A stretch of 64,000 bases of DNA from Trebonia sp050013875. Its GTDB lineage: Bacteria; Actinomycetota; Actinomycetes; Streptosporangiales; Streptosporangiaceae. Positions 26,451-35,186 of this stretch are shown here, piece by piece. The notes beneath the pieces are model-generated. The model worked only from the letters and a program-made list of their open reading frames with translations. It ran no database searches and was not told the DNA's origin. Each line of letters starts with the position of its first letter. The stretch's first letter is position 1. Position numbers and translations under genes: made by a program. The stretch is taken from the NCBI GenBank assembly GCA_050013875.1, contig JBEKEK010000013.1, positions 1 to 64,000 on the forward strand, given 5' to 3'.

Positions 26451-26466
26451 TGTAAACGTTGCGTTA
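26451..26466. promoter_or_regulatory. Possible LacI-family operator
   Basis: TGTAAACGTTGCGTTA has the TGTAAACG half-site and central CG typical of actinobacterial LacI operators, though the right half is imperfect. Just before it, ATCGAT-ACCAC-ATCGAT (26429-26445) forms a 17-bp symmetric site. Both lie 118-155 bp upstream of the ABC operon start, whose seventh gene is a LacI regulator. Confidence 0.4.
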
Positions 26467-26896
26467 CCGAGGTGCTTATTTACGTGAATCGTGGCAGATG
26501 GGGGCGATGGCGCCCAGGGGCCGCCACTGGCCGTCAGTCCAGGCGGTCAGTCGCATCCGCGAACCACCAGTCCGGCGCTGATTCGCACCTTACTGCGGCG
26601 GCTCCAATTGCCGGGCCGCCTGCCCTTTTATATCTCCCGGATTTCGCGATGATTTGCGGAGAGCTGTGACTGGAAAAGCCGGTGGAAATTTTTCGGAGCG
26701 ACCATTACCTGGCGAGTGAAATTACATGAGTGCCCACATCGGGCAAACCCGGAATAACTGTCGCTAAATGGAAGCTATTTTGCATCTTCCCACGCGGGCG
26801 CCGAGAGCCAGCTAGAGTGAAAACAAGGTCTTGAACTGGGCAAACGCTTGATCACAAGCTTCTGGGTGAATCATGCGATATGCGCACAGCGGAAAA

Positions 26897-26934
26897 TTAG
26901 GGCATTGGTGATCCGTGAGGATCTAAGGCCCTAA
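26897..26934 (+). promoter_or_regulatory. Two-tier hairpin in the NRPS leader
   Basis: Outer arms TTAGGGC (26897-26903) and GCCCTAA (26928-26934) enclose inner arms GATCC and GGATC around a GTGA loop. The structure ends 48 bp before the start codon and about 35 bp before the AGGAAGGAG ribosome-binding site. It may be an attenuator or stabilising 5' structure. No known riboswitch class was recognised. Confidence 0.45.
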
Positions 26935-26982
26935 AGGACCGGGCCAGTGCGTGCTGGCTAAATCGACAAGGAAGGAGTGGTC

Positions 26983-28752
26983 GTGTCGATCAAACCGGAT
27001 GACCTAACAATTCCTGGCCGCCTGCGGATACTCGCGGCCGCCGACGATGAACGGACCGCTATTCAGGTGTTGCCCGACGGCGGGCGGCTGACATTCCGCA
27101 CCTGGAACCAGCGATCGGACGAGGCCGCCCAAGGCCTGGCGGCCCTCGGCGTGGGCCAGGGCGACCGGGTTCTGCTGCCCGTCGCCACCGACTGGCTCAG
27201 CTACGCGGTCGCGTATGCGGCGATCAGCAAGGCCGGCGGGACGGCAGTCCCGGTGCTCGCCAGTCATGGTGAAGAGCATGTGCGATGGGTGCGGGCGAGC
27301 GTTGCGGCGGTGGGAGTCATCAGCGATCAGCCGATCGCCGGGTGCGAAGGCTGGGCCAGGTCCCTGACCGAGCTTGAAGGAGGGGACAAGGCGCCGCTGA
27401 GCGTCACGGTCGGGGCGAGCGACGAGGCCCAGATCCTCTTCACTTCAGGAACCACGGGTCGCCCGAAGGGTGTCGTCGCGACCCACGAGAACATCATGCG
27501 GCCGTTGTGCAGCCGGCCGGCCGGCAGCGCGAAGACTGTGCTGCACTCGGTTCCGGCCGCTACCAATGCGGGGCAGGGTCTGCTGGTGCAGCCGCTCGGT
27601 ACCACGCCGCATACGGTCCTCGTGCTGCCAGAATTCCGGGCCGGGGAGTTCCTCAAGGCGATCGAGGAGCACCGGCCGACCGACATCGTGCTCGTACCCG
27701 CTATGGCGATGGCGCTGCTGCGTGCTCAGGACATCGCACCGCGCGATCTGTCCTGCGTGCGCATGGTCAGGACGATGGGCGCTCCGATCAGTCCCGCCTC
27801 GCTCGGGCGGCTCGACGTCATGTTCCCGAACGCGGCCACGGTCAACATGTACGCGTCGACCGAATCCTGGCCGGCTCGGGTAAGGACCCGTTTCGACCCT
27901 TCCCGTCCCGCGTCGGTCGGCAGACCGCAGGGGAGCACCCGGGTCCGTATCGTCGACTCATCCGGAATCGAGGTGCCCGCGGGGGTCACCGGCGAGGTCC
28001 ATCTCAAGGCGGAAGGTGTCGCTCCCCGTCGTTACATCGGCGATCCGGCGGCCTCTGCCCGGGTGTTCCTCTCCGACGGCTGGGTGCGCACCGGTGACAT
28101 CGGGCATCTGGACGCGGAGGGGTTTCTCTACCTGAGCGACCGCGAAGACGACATCGTGATCTGCGGCGGCCTCAACATCTCCACGCTCGAAGTGGCCGCG
28201 GTACTCGAAGACCACCCGCAGGTGACTGGGGCGGCGGCTTTCGGCATGCCGCACGACGTGCTTGGCCAGTACGTGGCGGCGGTCGTCCAGGCGATGCCCG
28301 GCCTGGACATGGCAGCCCTGTACGAGTACGCCAGGGAACGGCTCGGCCCGGCTAAGGCCCCTCGCCGGATCGCCGTCGCGGCGGAGCTCCCGCTGACGCC
28401 AGCGGGCAAGGTCGCCAAGAATTCACTTCCCGCGCTGATCCAGGCCCTAGTCGTGCCTGAGCGCGGGCTGCCGGAAGGCGGTGAGACCGCCGAGCGCATC
28501 GGGCGGATCTGGGAGGCCGTGCTTGGCCAGCCGGTCACCCCGGCCAGCGACTTCCTCGACCTGGGCGGCACCTCGCTTGAGGCAGCGGAGATCACCGTCA
28601 TGGTCCGGCGTGAGCTGCGCAAGGCGGCCAGGGAAGATGACGTCTACCGGGCGGGCACGCTCGCCCACTACGCGCAGCTCGTGCTGGCCGCCCGTCCGCT
28701 CGAAGAGGCGGGGGACGGGCCGATCAAGCGCCTGCCGAGGAGGACGGGATGA
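26983..28752 (+). CDS. NRPS-type adenylation and carrier didomain protein
   Basis: The 589-residue protein starts at GTG 26983 behind AGGAAGGAG. Residues 1-485 are an acyl-adenylating domain: A3 FTSGTTGRPKG (about 153-163), A5 NMYASTE, A7 TGD (about 370) and A10 Lys in LTPAGKVAKNSL (about 476). Residues 500-575 are a carrier domain with the phosphopantetheine Ser in FLDLGGTSLEAAE (about 531). At the A4 position the sequence is SVPAATNAGQGLL, lacking the FD-x-S Asp that holds alpha-amino groups in amino-acid-activating domains. The substrate may therefore be a carboxylic acid such as an aryl or fatty acid (inference). Its stop overlaps the next start. Confidence 0.9.
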   Translation: MSIKPDDLTIPGRLRILAAADDERTAIQVLPDGGRLTFRTWNQRSDEAAQGLAALGVGQGDRVLLPVATDWLSYAVAYAAISKAGGTAVPVLASHGEEHVRWVRASVAAVGVISDQPIAGCEGWARSLTELEGGDKAPLSVTVGASDEAQILFTSGTTGRPKGVVATHENIMRPLCSRPAGSAKTVLHSVPAATNAGQGLLVQPLGTTPHTVLVLPEFRAGEFLKAIEEHRPTDIVLVPAMAMALLRAQDIAPRDLSCVRMVRTMGAPISPASLGRLDVMFPNAATVNMYASTESWPARVRTRFDPSRPASVGRPQGSTRVRIVDSSGIEVPAGVTGEVHLKAEGVAPRRYIGDPAASARVFLSDGWVRTGDIGHLDAEGFLYLSDREDDIVICGGLNISTLEVAAVLEDHPQVTGAAAFGMPHDVLGQYVAAVVQAMPGLDMAALYEYARERLGPAKAPRRIAVAAELPLTPAGKVAKNSLPALIQALVVPERGLPEGGETAERIGRIWEAVLGQPVTPASDFLDLGGTSLEAAEITVMVRRELRKAAREDDVYRAGTLAHYAQLVLAARPLEEAGDGPIKRLPRRTG

Positions 28753-30110
28753 CCGCTGAGATTTTCGACGCCTCCTATCTCCAGGAGTCCCTGTACCGGT
28801 CGGCCGAGAACGGGGAATCAGCGGTGAACGTCTCGGTGGTGCTGAGGCTTCGCGGCCCCTTGGACGTGCCTCGGCTGCTTGCCGCGATCAACCGTCTCTC
28901 GTCCCGCCATGAGGCGCTTCGCACGACGTTGACCAGCATCAACGGCAAAATCTGCCAGGTGGTCGCGCCTTCTGGCGAGGTTCCCGCGGTCGTTCTCGAT
29001 CTCTCCGCGGAGCATGATCCGGAGGCTGAGGCCATGCGGCTGATCAAGGATCACCTGCGTCGGCCGTTTGCCCTGCGAGGACCCTCGCTGTGCCGGGTGA
29101 TCATCACTACCTGCGCGCCCGGTGCGCACTTCCTCGCTTTCAGCCTGCACCACGCCGTCACGGACGGCTGGTCGACGGGCGTCCTGGCCGCGGACTTGCG
29201 CGCCTGCTACCGCGACAACGGCAACTCCGAGGTTGCCGCGCCGGTACTCCAGCCCGCTGACTTCGCGGCCTGGGAACGGCGGGCCGCCGCCGCCGCATCG
29301 CTTGATGGCTGGCGGGAGCGGCTGCGCGGCTACAGCACCAGGGCCCGGATTGCCGGTGCGACCGGCCCCGGCCCCGAGCAGCTCGCCGTCGCCTGCGAAC
29401 TGCCGGATGGCGGTCCCGATGCGTCTGACTGCATCGAACGGCTCGCCAGGCAACTCCGGGTTCCCAAGGTGGCGGTGCTCACCGCAGCCGTGGTGGCGTC
29501 GCTGCGCGACTACGTCGGGGACGCCGCCACGGTCGAGGAGTCTGGGATGAGCGCGCCAGGCCTCTCTATCGGCCTGGTGCGGGCCAATCGTGAGCGCACG
29601 GAACTGCGGGATGTCGTGGGTTACCTGGCGGACATCGCGCCGCTCACCATCGACCTGCGTGGCAACCCCGAGTTCGGCAGCCTGGTCGGCCGGGCGGCGG
29701 AGGCGGTCGCCTACAGCCGTGACCATCCCGTTCCGCTCGCGGCCCTCTCGGGACTGCTGCGCACCGGCAGCGGGGAAGGCCCGCTGTTCGACGTCTGCCT
29801 CAACTACCTGCCCGCCCGGCCCCCGCGGGAACAGGCCAGCGGCGGGCTGCTGATGACATTCGTCGACATCAAGGATGAGGAGGCATCGGCAAGCCGCTGG
29901 TGGGACGGTACCGCGCTGATCGACTACGTGCTGCGCCCCGCTCCCACCGGCCGGCTCGCCGGGTGCGTCCGCGGTGACCTCAACACCTTCGCGCCCAGCC
30001 TTATCACGGGTCTGGCCGGCCGATTCCGGATGATCCTGCTGCGCGGAACGGAATCTCCCTACCTGCGAGTCAGTGACCTGGCCGCGGCCCTTCCCGAGGC
30101 GGCGCAATGA
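28749..30110 (+). CDS. Stand-alone NRPS condensation-domain protein 1
   Basis: The 453-residue protein is a single condensation domain. It has an N-terminal SYLQESLY motif, RHEALRTTL (C2-like) and the catalytic HHAVTDGWSTG (His134, His135, Asp139). C-terminal LSIGLVRANRERTELRDVVG and FDVCLNYLP correspond to later core motifs. It carries no A, T or TE domain. It would join the acyl group on the carrier protein of the preceding gene to an acceptor amine, or serve as an ester- or amide-forming release enzyme. ATGA overlap with the gene before and after shows a coupled operon. Confidence 0.9.
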   Translation: MTAEIFDASYLQESLYRSAENGESAVNVSVVLRLRGPLDVPRLLAAINRLSSRHEALRTTLTSINGKICQVVAPSGEVPAVVLDLSAEHDPEAEAMRLIKDHLRRPFALRGPSLCRVIITTCAPGAHFLAFSLHHAVTDGWSTGVLAADLRACYRDNGNSEVAAPVLQPADFAAWERRAAAAASLDGWRERLRGYSTRARIAGATGPGPEQLAVACELPDGGPDASDCIERLARQLRVPKVAVLTAAVVASLRDYVGDAATVEESGMSAPGLSIGLVRANRERTELRDVVGYLADIAPLTIDLRGNPEFGSLVGRAAEAVAYSRDHPVPLAALSGLLRTGSGEGPLFDVCLNYLPARPPREQASGGLLMTFVDIKDEEASASRWWDGTALIDYVLRPAPTGRLAGCVRGDLNTFAPSLITGLAGRFRMILLRGTESPYLRVSDLAAALPEAAQ

Positions 30111-31486
30111 CCGGGCCACTCCAGACCGGTGCGCAGGCGGTCGACCTGCTCCCCGTCACTTACCTGGAAGAGGAGTGGGTCAGGGCGGTCGATATCCGGG
30201 CCTCTGACCATAACCTTCCCCTCGCCATCACCATCGAAGGACCCTTCGATCACGGGGTGCTGCTCGACGCGCTCCGGGCCCTGGCAGCAAGACACGAGAC
30301 GCTACGGATGGCATTCGTCGTGGATCAGGAGGGAATCCGCCGCGCCGTCTGGCCCGCGGTCGAACCCGTCATCGATACGGTTGATCTCACGTCCGCTGCC
30401 GAGGGCACCAGGGACCGCGAGCTCGACAGTTTCATCCTGAGGGAAGCCAGGCAGGCTATTGACCTGACTCAGCCCCCGTTGTGGCGCGGCTTCGTGGCCC
30501 GGATGTCGCCCGTTCACCACGTTCTCGTCACGTTCTGGCATCATGCCGCGTTCGACGGGTGGTCAACCGGGGTCGTGTTCCGCGACCTGACGAGTCTCTA
30601 CGCGAGCACGCTGCGCCGGGAGCGGCCGCGGCTGGCCGAGCCGGAGATCCAGCTCGCCGACTACGCGGGGTGGGAACGGCAGCTCCGGCTGCCGGAGGAA
30701 GCCGTGGCCTACTGGCGCACCATGCTTCCGGGTGAGGCCGCGGCGCTGCCGATGGAGAGTGAAGGGCAGCACGGCCCGCAGGTCATCGCCGGCCGGGAAT
30801 ATCCGTCGATCGCCGCGGACCAGGTCAGCAGGCTCGAGGAGATCGCCGGAAGCCTGGGGGTATCCCTGACAAGCGCGCTCCGCTCGGTGGTGCTGACGGC
30901 GCTGCGTCCTTACCTTCCAGAACAGCTGGTCATCGGCTGCGTCCACGGCAACCGCGAACGGCTTGAGCTCCAGCCGATCATCGGGCTCTTGTCCGATCAC
31001 CTGCCGGTGCGGATCGACCTGTCCGGCAAAATCTCCTTCCTGGACCTGGTCGCCGGAGTCCACGAGGCGGTGCGGGGGGCACGACGGCATCAGGCGCCCT
31101 GCGGATCGATCGCCAGCGTGGTGCCGTCGCTTCCCCGCGGTGAGCAGATGTTCGAGGTCTCCATCAACAACATGCGGCAGACGGCGCCGCTCATCGAGCA
31201 GGTGGATGCGCCGGACGGAACCACGGTCAAGTTCTCGGTGCGCGACGTTCCGGCGGCCGAACTCTGGCCGCACATCAGTCACCCTTTCTCGGGCGGGGTC
31301 CGGCTGGGCTACCAGCTCCGCCGCACCATCAGCGGGCAGCTGAGCGGGGAGATATGGGGCCACGTGCCCGCGTTCAAGGTCGCGACGATCGACGCGCTTG
31401 GCCGCGTCTTCGCGGAGACGGCGACGAGGATTGTGAGTGATCCGCGGCGGGACATCACGACCTACGCACTCCCCGCGGGCACCTAG
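30107..31486 (+). CDS. Stand-alone NRPS condensation-domain protein 2
   Basis: The 459-residue protein is a second free-standing condensation domain (RHETLRMAF, WHHAAFDGWSTGVVFRDL with His145, His146, Asp150, then GCVHGNRERLELQPIIG and FEVSINNMRQ). It resembles the preceding protein in layout but has diverged clearly, so this is not a recent duplication. Two condensation enzymes with only one carrier protein imply either two successive couplings of soluble amines, a heterodimer, or a carrier encoded elsewhere. The exporter gene begins two bases after its stop. Confidence 0.9.
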   Translation: MTGPLQTGAQAVDLLPVTYLEEEWVRAVDIRASDHNLPLAITIEGPFDHGVLLDALRALAARHETLRMAFVVDQEGIRRAVWPAVEPVIDTVDLTSAAEGTRDRELDSFILREARQAIDLTQPPLWRGFVARMSPVHHVLVTFWHHAAFDGWSTGVVFRDLTSLYASTLRRERPRLAEPEIQLADYAGWERQLRLPEEAVAYWRTMLPGEAAALPMESEGQHGPQVIAGREYPSIAADQVSRLEEIAGSLGVSLTSALRSVVLTALRPYLPEQLVIGCVHGNRERLELQPIIGLLSDHLPVRIDLSGKISFLDLVAGVHEAVRGARRHQAPCGSIASVVPSLPRGEQMFEVSINNMRQTAPLIEQVDAPDGTTVKFSVRDVPAAELWPHISHPFSGGVRLGYQLRRTISGQLSGEIWGHVPAFKVATIDALGRVFAETATRIVSDPRRDITTYALPAGT

Positions 31487-31488
31487 CG

Positions 31489-33276
31489 GTGATGGCCCGC
31501 CACGTGTCGCTCGCGCCGCCCAGACAGGAAGCTTCCACCGTCCGGGGCAGCGCGCGGCGGCCGGGCCGCCCGGCCTTGCTCGTCATCGCGACCGCCCAGT
31601 TCATGGTGACGCTGGACACTACCATCGTCAACGTCGCTTTGCCGCACATCCAGGGGGCCCTCGGGTTCTCCGGTTCCGGCCTGGAATGGGTGGTCAACGC
31701 CTACGCGCTGACCTTCGGCGGGGTCTTGCTCATCGGCGGCAGGGCCGGGGACCTGCTCGGCCGCCGCCGGGTGTTCGCCGCGGGGCTCCTGCTGTTTTCC
31801 GCCGCATCGCTCGCGGGCGGACTGGCCAGCTCGCCCGCCTGGCTGCTGGCAGCCAGGGCCGTCCAGGGAACCGGCGCCGCGCTCGTCGCTTCGAGCGCGC
31901 TCGCGCTGATCGCGACCGCCTTTCCCGAGGGCGGGCAGCGGAACCGGGCCATGGGCGTCTACTCGGGGGCAAGCGCGGCCGGCAGCGCGCTGGGGCTGCT
32001 GGCAGGCGGTCTGCTCGCCACCTATGCCTCCTGGCGGTGGGTGCTCTACGTGAACGTGCCCATCGGGGTGGCCGTCGCCCTCGCCGCGCCGCTGGTACTC
32101 GCCGAGTCTCCGCGCCAGCCCGGCCGGTTCGACCTGCCCGGTGCGATCGCCGGCACCGGCGGGGTCGCCGCTCTGGTCTACGGCCTGTCAGCGGCCGCCG
32201 CCTCGACGGACGGGACTTCGCACTGGGGCGACAGGAAGGTCATCGCCTCAGTGACCGCCGCCGTGGTGCTGCTTGCCGCCTTCGCCGCGATCCAGGCGCG
32301 CAGTCGTGACCCGCTGCTGCCTGGCCGGGTACTGCGTGACCGCGACCGCGGCGGCGCCTATCTGATCATGCTCTGCTCGGCGACCGCGATGTCAGCGGTG
32401 TTCTTCTTCCTGACCTTGTTCCAGGAAGCCGTCTGGGGCTACTCGCCGCTGCGGACCGGTGTCGGCTACCTGCCGATGACCGTTGCCGTGCTGGCGACAT
32501 CCGCCGCCAGCACCTGGCTGGTCAGGCGGATCCCCGTCCGGCCGCTGCTGCTCGTCGGCTCATCGGTCGCGGCCGGAGGCCTGTGCTGGCTGTCCCGCCT
32601 CGGCCAGCACGGCAGCTATGCCGGAACGGTCCTCGGCCCCACGTTGGTCGTCGGCTGCGGTCTCGGGCTGCTGTCCCTCCCGCTGGCGCTGACCGCCATG
32701 GCCCGGGTCACCGACAGCGACTCCGGTGCGGCCTCCAGCCTGCTCAACACCAGCCAGCAAGTCGGCGGCTCAATCGGCCTGGCGGTCCTCGGCACGGCCG
32801 CCTGGACTGTCGCCGCCGAGAGTGCCCGTACCCAGGCAGCCCGCACCGCGACCATGACCGCGCAGGCCAGGCACTCAGTCGGGTTCGGCGGTCAGCTGCC
32901 CACGGTGATCTACCAACACGCCCTGACCGTGGGTTTCGGCCGTGCGTTCTTGGCGGCGGCCGGGATCATGCTCGTGGCTCTCGCCATCGCCATCGCCACG
33001 ATTCACGTCGACGTTCGCGGCCCGGAAAACCTTACCAGAGCCAGTCACCGCGGTCGGGGCGGGCACCAGCGGGATAGGAAGTGGCCAGGCGAGTGGCGGC
33101 TAGAGGGGGTCGTGCGCGGCCAGTGGCGGCGTACGGCGCTGCGCCCGGCCGAGCTGGGCGCGCGTACGGGGCGGCACAGCCGCCCGCCACAGCCGCGCCC
33201 ACCGCGTCGACGGGCGCGCCTACGCACCCAAACTGTTCACGATCGACAGCCTCGGCACCGAAGACGCCCGGTCTGA
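31489..33276 (+). CDS. MFS exporter, DHA2 (EmrB/QacA) type, with anomalous C-terminal tail
   Basis: Residues about 25-520 form a 14-helix proton-coupled drug exporter. Motif C-like and A motifs are seen in VTLDTTIVNVALPHIQ, GGRAGDLLGRRRVF and SLLNTSQQVGGSIGLAVLG. Starts GTG 31489 and ATG 31492 are both possible. The last helix ends near ALAIAIATIHVDV. After RGPENLTRASH the chain runs about 70 more Arg/Pro-rich residues to 33276 and overlaps the convergent gene. I infer that the native stop was lost by a local rearrangement. It probably exports the product of the upstream condensation enzymes and may give self-resistance. Confidence 0.88.
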   Translation: MMARHVSLAPPRQEASTVRGSARRPGRPALLVIATAQFMVTLDTTIVNVALPHIQGALGFSGSGLEWVVNAYALTFGGVLLIGGRAGDLLGRRRVFAAGLLLFSAASLAGGLASSPAWLLAARAVQGTGAALVASSALALIATAFPEGGQRNRAMGVYSGASAAGSALGLLAGGLLATYASWRWVLYVNVPIGVAVALAAPLVLAESPRQPGRFDLPGAIAGTGGVAALVYGLSAAAASTDGTSHWGDRKVIASVTAAVVLLAAFAAIQARSRDPLLPGRVLRDRDRGGAYLIMLCSATAMSAVFFFLTLFQEAVWGYSPLRTGVGYLPMTVAVLATSAASTWLVRRIPVRPLLLVGSSVAAGGLCWLSRLGQHGSYAGTVLGPTLVVGCGLGLLSLPLALTAMARVTDSDSGAASSLLNTSQQVGGSIGLAVLGTAAWTVAAESARTQAARTATMTAQARHSVGFGGQLPTVIYQHALTVGFGRAFLAAAGIMLVALAIAIATIHVDVRGPENLTRASHRGRGGHQRDRKWPGEWRLEGVVRGQWRRTALRPAELGARTGRHSRPPQPRPPRRRARLRTQTVHDRQPRHRRRPV

Positions 33277-34466
33277 GTGGGGACGCGCGGGCGGAGTGCG
33301 CCGGCCGCGGCGAAGGCGGCCAGGAACAGGGCAACAATCAGCCACAGGGCGCTGAGCAGGCCAGCCGACTGGGCGAGGGCACCGATGGCCGGCGGCCCGG
33401 CGAGGTTCGCGAAGTAGCCGATCGAGGCGACCACGCTGATCCGGGCGGCCGGGTCGGGACCGCTTTCCGCGGCCGCCGACATGCCCAGCGGGAAGCCCAT
33501 GGAGACGCCGACCGCCCACAGCAGCACGCCGAGCAGGACGACCCAGCGGTTCCCGGCCTCGATGAACAGCACCATGCCGATGACGCCGAGCGCGGTGGTG
33601 ACGCGGACGGTGCGGGTGCGTCCGAGGCGGTCAACCACCGGGCCGGCGAAGATCCGGGTGAGCGCCTCGCCCGCGGCGAACGCGGTGAAGAACAGCGCCG
33701 CGACCGCGGCGCTCTGCCCGTGATCGGTGCGCACCGCCAGGGTGAGCCAGCTGTTGGCGGAGCCTTCGCCGAGCTCGACGCCGAGCATGACCAGGCCGAT
33801 GAGCAGCAGCCGCCAGTCCAGCCAGCCGTGCAGCCAGTGGCGCAGCCGGGCCGCGCGGTCGCGGGCAGGGGCGTCGGCGGGCGCGTGGTTGCCTGGCGGT
33901 ATGGCGGCCGTGGTCCACCAGGCGGCCGCCACGATGACCACCGCCTCGCCGATGAGCTGGGCCGCCGGGCTGATGCCGAGGGCCGCGCAGGCGGCGCCGA
34001 TCCCCGAGCCGACGGCGGCCCCGACCGACCAGGCGGCGTGCATCATCGGCATCAGGGTGCGCCCGGCGACCCGTTCGACGGCGGCGCCCTGCACGTTGAT
34101 CAGCACGTCGAGAGCGCCGATACCCGTCCCCGCGGTCACGAATCCGAAGGCGACCAGCGGCAGCGAGCCGGCGATGAGCGCGACGCCAAGCAGCGCCATC
34201 GCGGCGGCGATGAGCAGCAGCGCGGCCAGGATGGCCCGGCGGCCGCCCAGCCGGTGCATGAGCGGGGTGGAGCCGAGCAGCCCCAGGATGGACCCCACGG
34301 TCACGCCCGCCAGGAGCAGTCCGATGGTGCCGGTACCGATGCCGAGATCGGCCTTGATGCCCGGCAGCCGGGGACCCCAGGCCGAGATGGTGATCCCGCC
34401 GAGGCCGAACGCGACGGTGACCGCCCACCGCCAGCGGGCCGAGGATGCCGGCACGGTCGCCTCCAC
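33237..34466 (-). CDS. MFS transporter (12 TM)
   Basis: The 409-residue transporter starts at GTG 34466 behind GGAAGG. Twelve hydrophobic helices are apparent, with an MFS motif A near LMHRLGGRRAILAALLL and a second-half counterpart RIFAGPVVDRLGRTRTVRV. The sequence (WGPRLPGIKADLGIGTGTIG) fits a general small-molecule MFS exporter of the kind paired with TetR genes. It lies 32 bp downstream of the TetR gene on the same strand, with a small palindrome between them. Substrate unknown. Confidence 0.9.
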   Translation of the reverse strand: MEATVPASSARWRWAVTVAFGLGGITISAWGPRLPGIKADLGIGTGTIGLLLAGVTVGSILGLLGSTPLMHRLGGRRAILAALLLIAAAMALLGVALIAGSLPLVAFGFVTAGTGIGALDVLINVQGAAVERVAGRTLMPMMHAAWSVGAAVGSGIGAACAALGISPAAQLIGEAVVIVAAAWWTTAAIPPGNHAPADAPARDRAARLRHWLHGWLDWRLLLIGLVMLGVELGEGSANSWLTLAVRTDHGQSAAVAALFFTAFAAGEALTRIFAGPVVDRLGRTRTVRVTTALGVIGMVLFIEAGNRWVVLLGVLLWAVGVSMGFPLGMSAAAESGPDPAARISVVASIGYFANLAGPPAIGALAQSAGLLSALWLIVALFLAAFAAAGALRPRVPTQTGRLRCRGCRS

Positions 34467-34477
34467 ACGAAGAAACC

Positions 34478-34488
34478 TTCCAGTGGAA
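34478..34488. promoter_or_regulatory. Small palindrome at the TetR/MFS junction
   Basis: TTCCA-G-TGGAA is a perfect 11-bp palindrome, 12 bp upstream of the MFS start and overlapping its GGAAGG ribosome-binding site. It may be an operator for the adjacent TetR protein, but it is short. Confidence 0.35.
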
Positions 34489-34498
34489 ACTATCACCC

Positions 34499-35155
34499 TC
34501 AGGGGGCCGGCGGATACCCGGCCGAGGGAGGCTGGGCCGGCGTCCCCGGTTCGGCGCCGAGCGGGAACAGCCGCTCGAGGATGGACAGCGAGCGGCCGAC
34601 GTCGACCGCGCCCGGGTCGAGCAGCCACTGGACCTGCAGGCCGTCGGACGCGGCGATGACCAGCGCGGCGGCATCGGCCGGGTCGATGTCCGCCGCGATG
34701 CGGCCTGCTTGCTGCCCGGCCTCGATCCTGGCTGCCAGCAACTCGCGCAGCGAGCCGAACCGGTCGCGAATGAACTCTCTGCTGACGGCGTGCTGTTCCT
34801 GCAGCGCATCGGTGGTGAGGGTCGCGTAGAGCTCGACCAGACCGGGGATCGACCGGTTCCGCTCGGCGGCCTCGATTATCTGGCCGACAGCGGACTCGCT
34901 CACCGCGTGCGCCTGGCCGGCCGCCCGCGCCTCGTGGGTCCGGTAGGCCTCAACCAGGAGTTCGTCGCGCGATGCGAAGTAGTGCCGCAGCGCGGTGTGG
35001 GACACCCCGATCGCCTCGCCGACCGTCCGCAGCGATGCCCGGTCCACCCCGCGCTGCGCGAACAGCGCGATCGCGCTGTCCAGGATCTGCTGCCGGCGTC
35101 GCACGCCCTTCGGGTACGAGCGGTGCCCTGGCCGGCCTGCGTTGGTGTCCGTCAC
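34499..35155 (-). CDS. TetR family regulator
   Basis: The 218-residue regulator starts at GTG 35155 (GGCGGG upstream). The helix-turn-helix is RQQILDSAIALFAQRGVDRASLRTVGEAIGVSHTALRHYFAS, given here in part: key residues are the Gly-Val-Ser turn and the TALRHYF recognition helix (about residues 20-65). The C-terminal domain is helical. It precedes the MFS gene on the same strand and probably controls that exporter and itself. Confidence 0.9.
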   Translation of the reverse strand: MTDTNAGRPGHRSYPKGVRRRQQILDSAIALFAQRGVDRASLRTVGEAIGVSHTALRHYFASRDELLVEAYRTHEARAAGQAHAVSESAVGQIIEAAERNRSIPGLVELYATLTTDALQEQHAVSREFIRDRFGSLRELLAARIEAGQQAGRIAADIDPADAAALVIAASDGLQVQWLLDPGAVDVGRSLSILERLFPLGAEPGTPAQPPSAGYPPAP

Positions 35156-35186
35156 CCCGCCATCGTAGGAGCCGTCCCGCCGCGGC

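Larger units (their letters stand above)
26312..26982. promoter_or_regulatory. Divergent control region of the ABC operon and the NRPS locus
   Basis: This 671-bp non-coding interval separates two large divergent operons. It is noticeably more AT-rich from 26650 to 26950 than its surroundings. It contains a LacI-like half-palindrome near 26451, a repeated ATCGAT pair (26429-26445) and a structured leader next to the NRPS start. No convincing small gene was seen. Confidence 0.5.

Noticed and set aside
26310..26669. Short plus-strand frame in the divergent control region
   Set aside because: It is antisense to the binding-protein start, Arg/Ser-rich, with no RBS, and crosses the likely operators.
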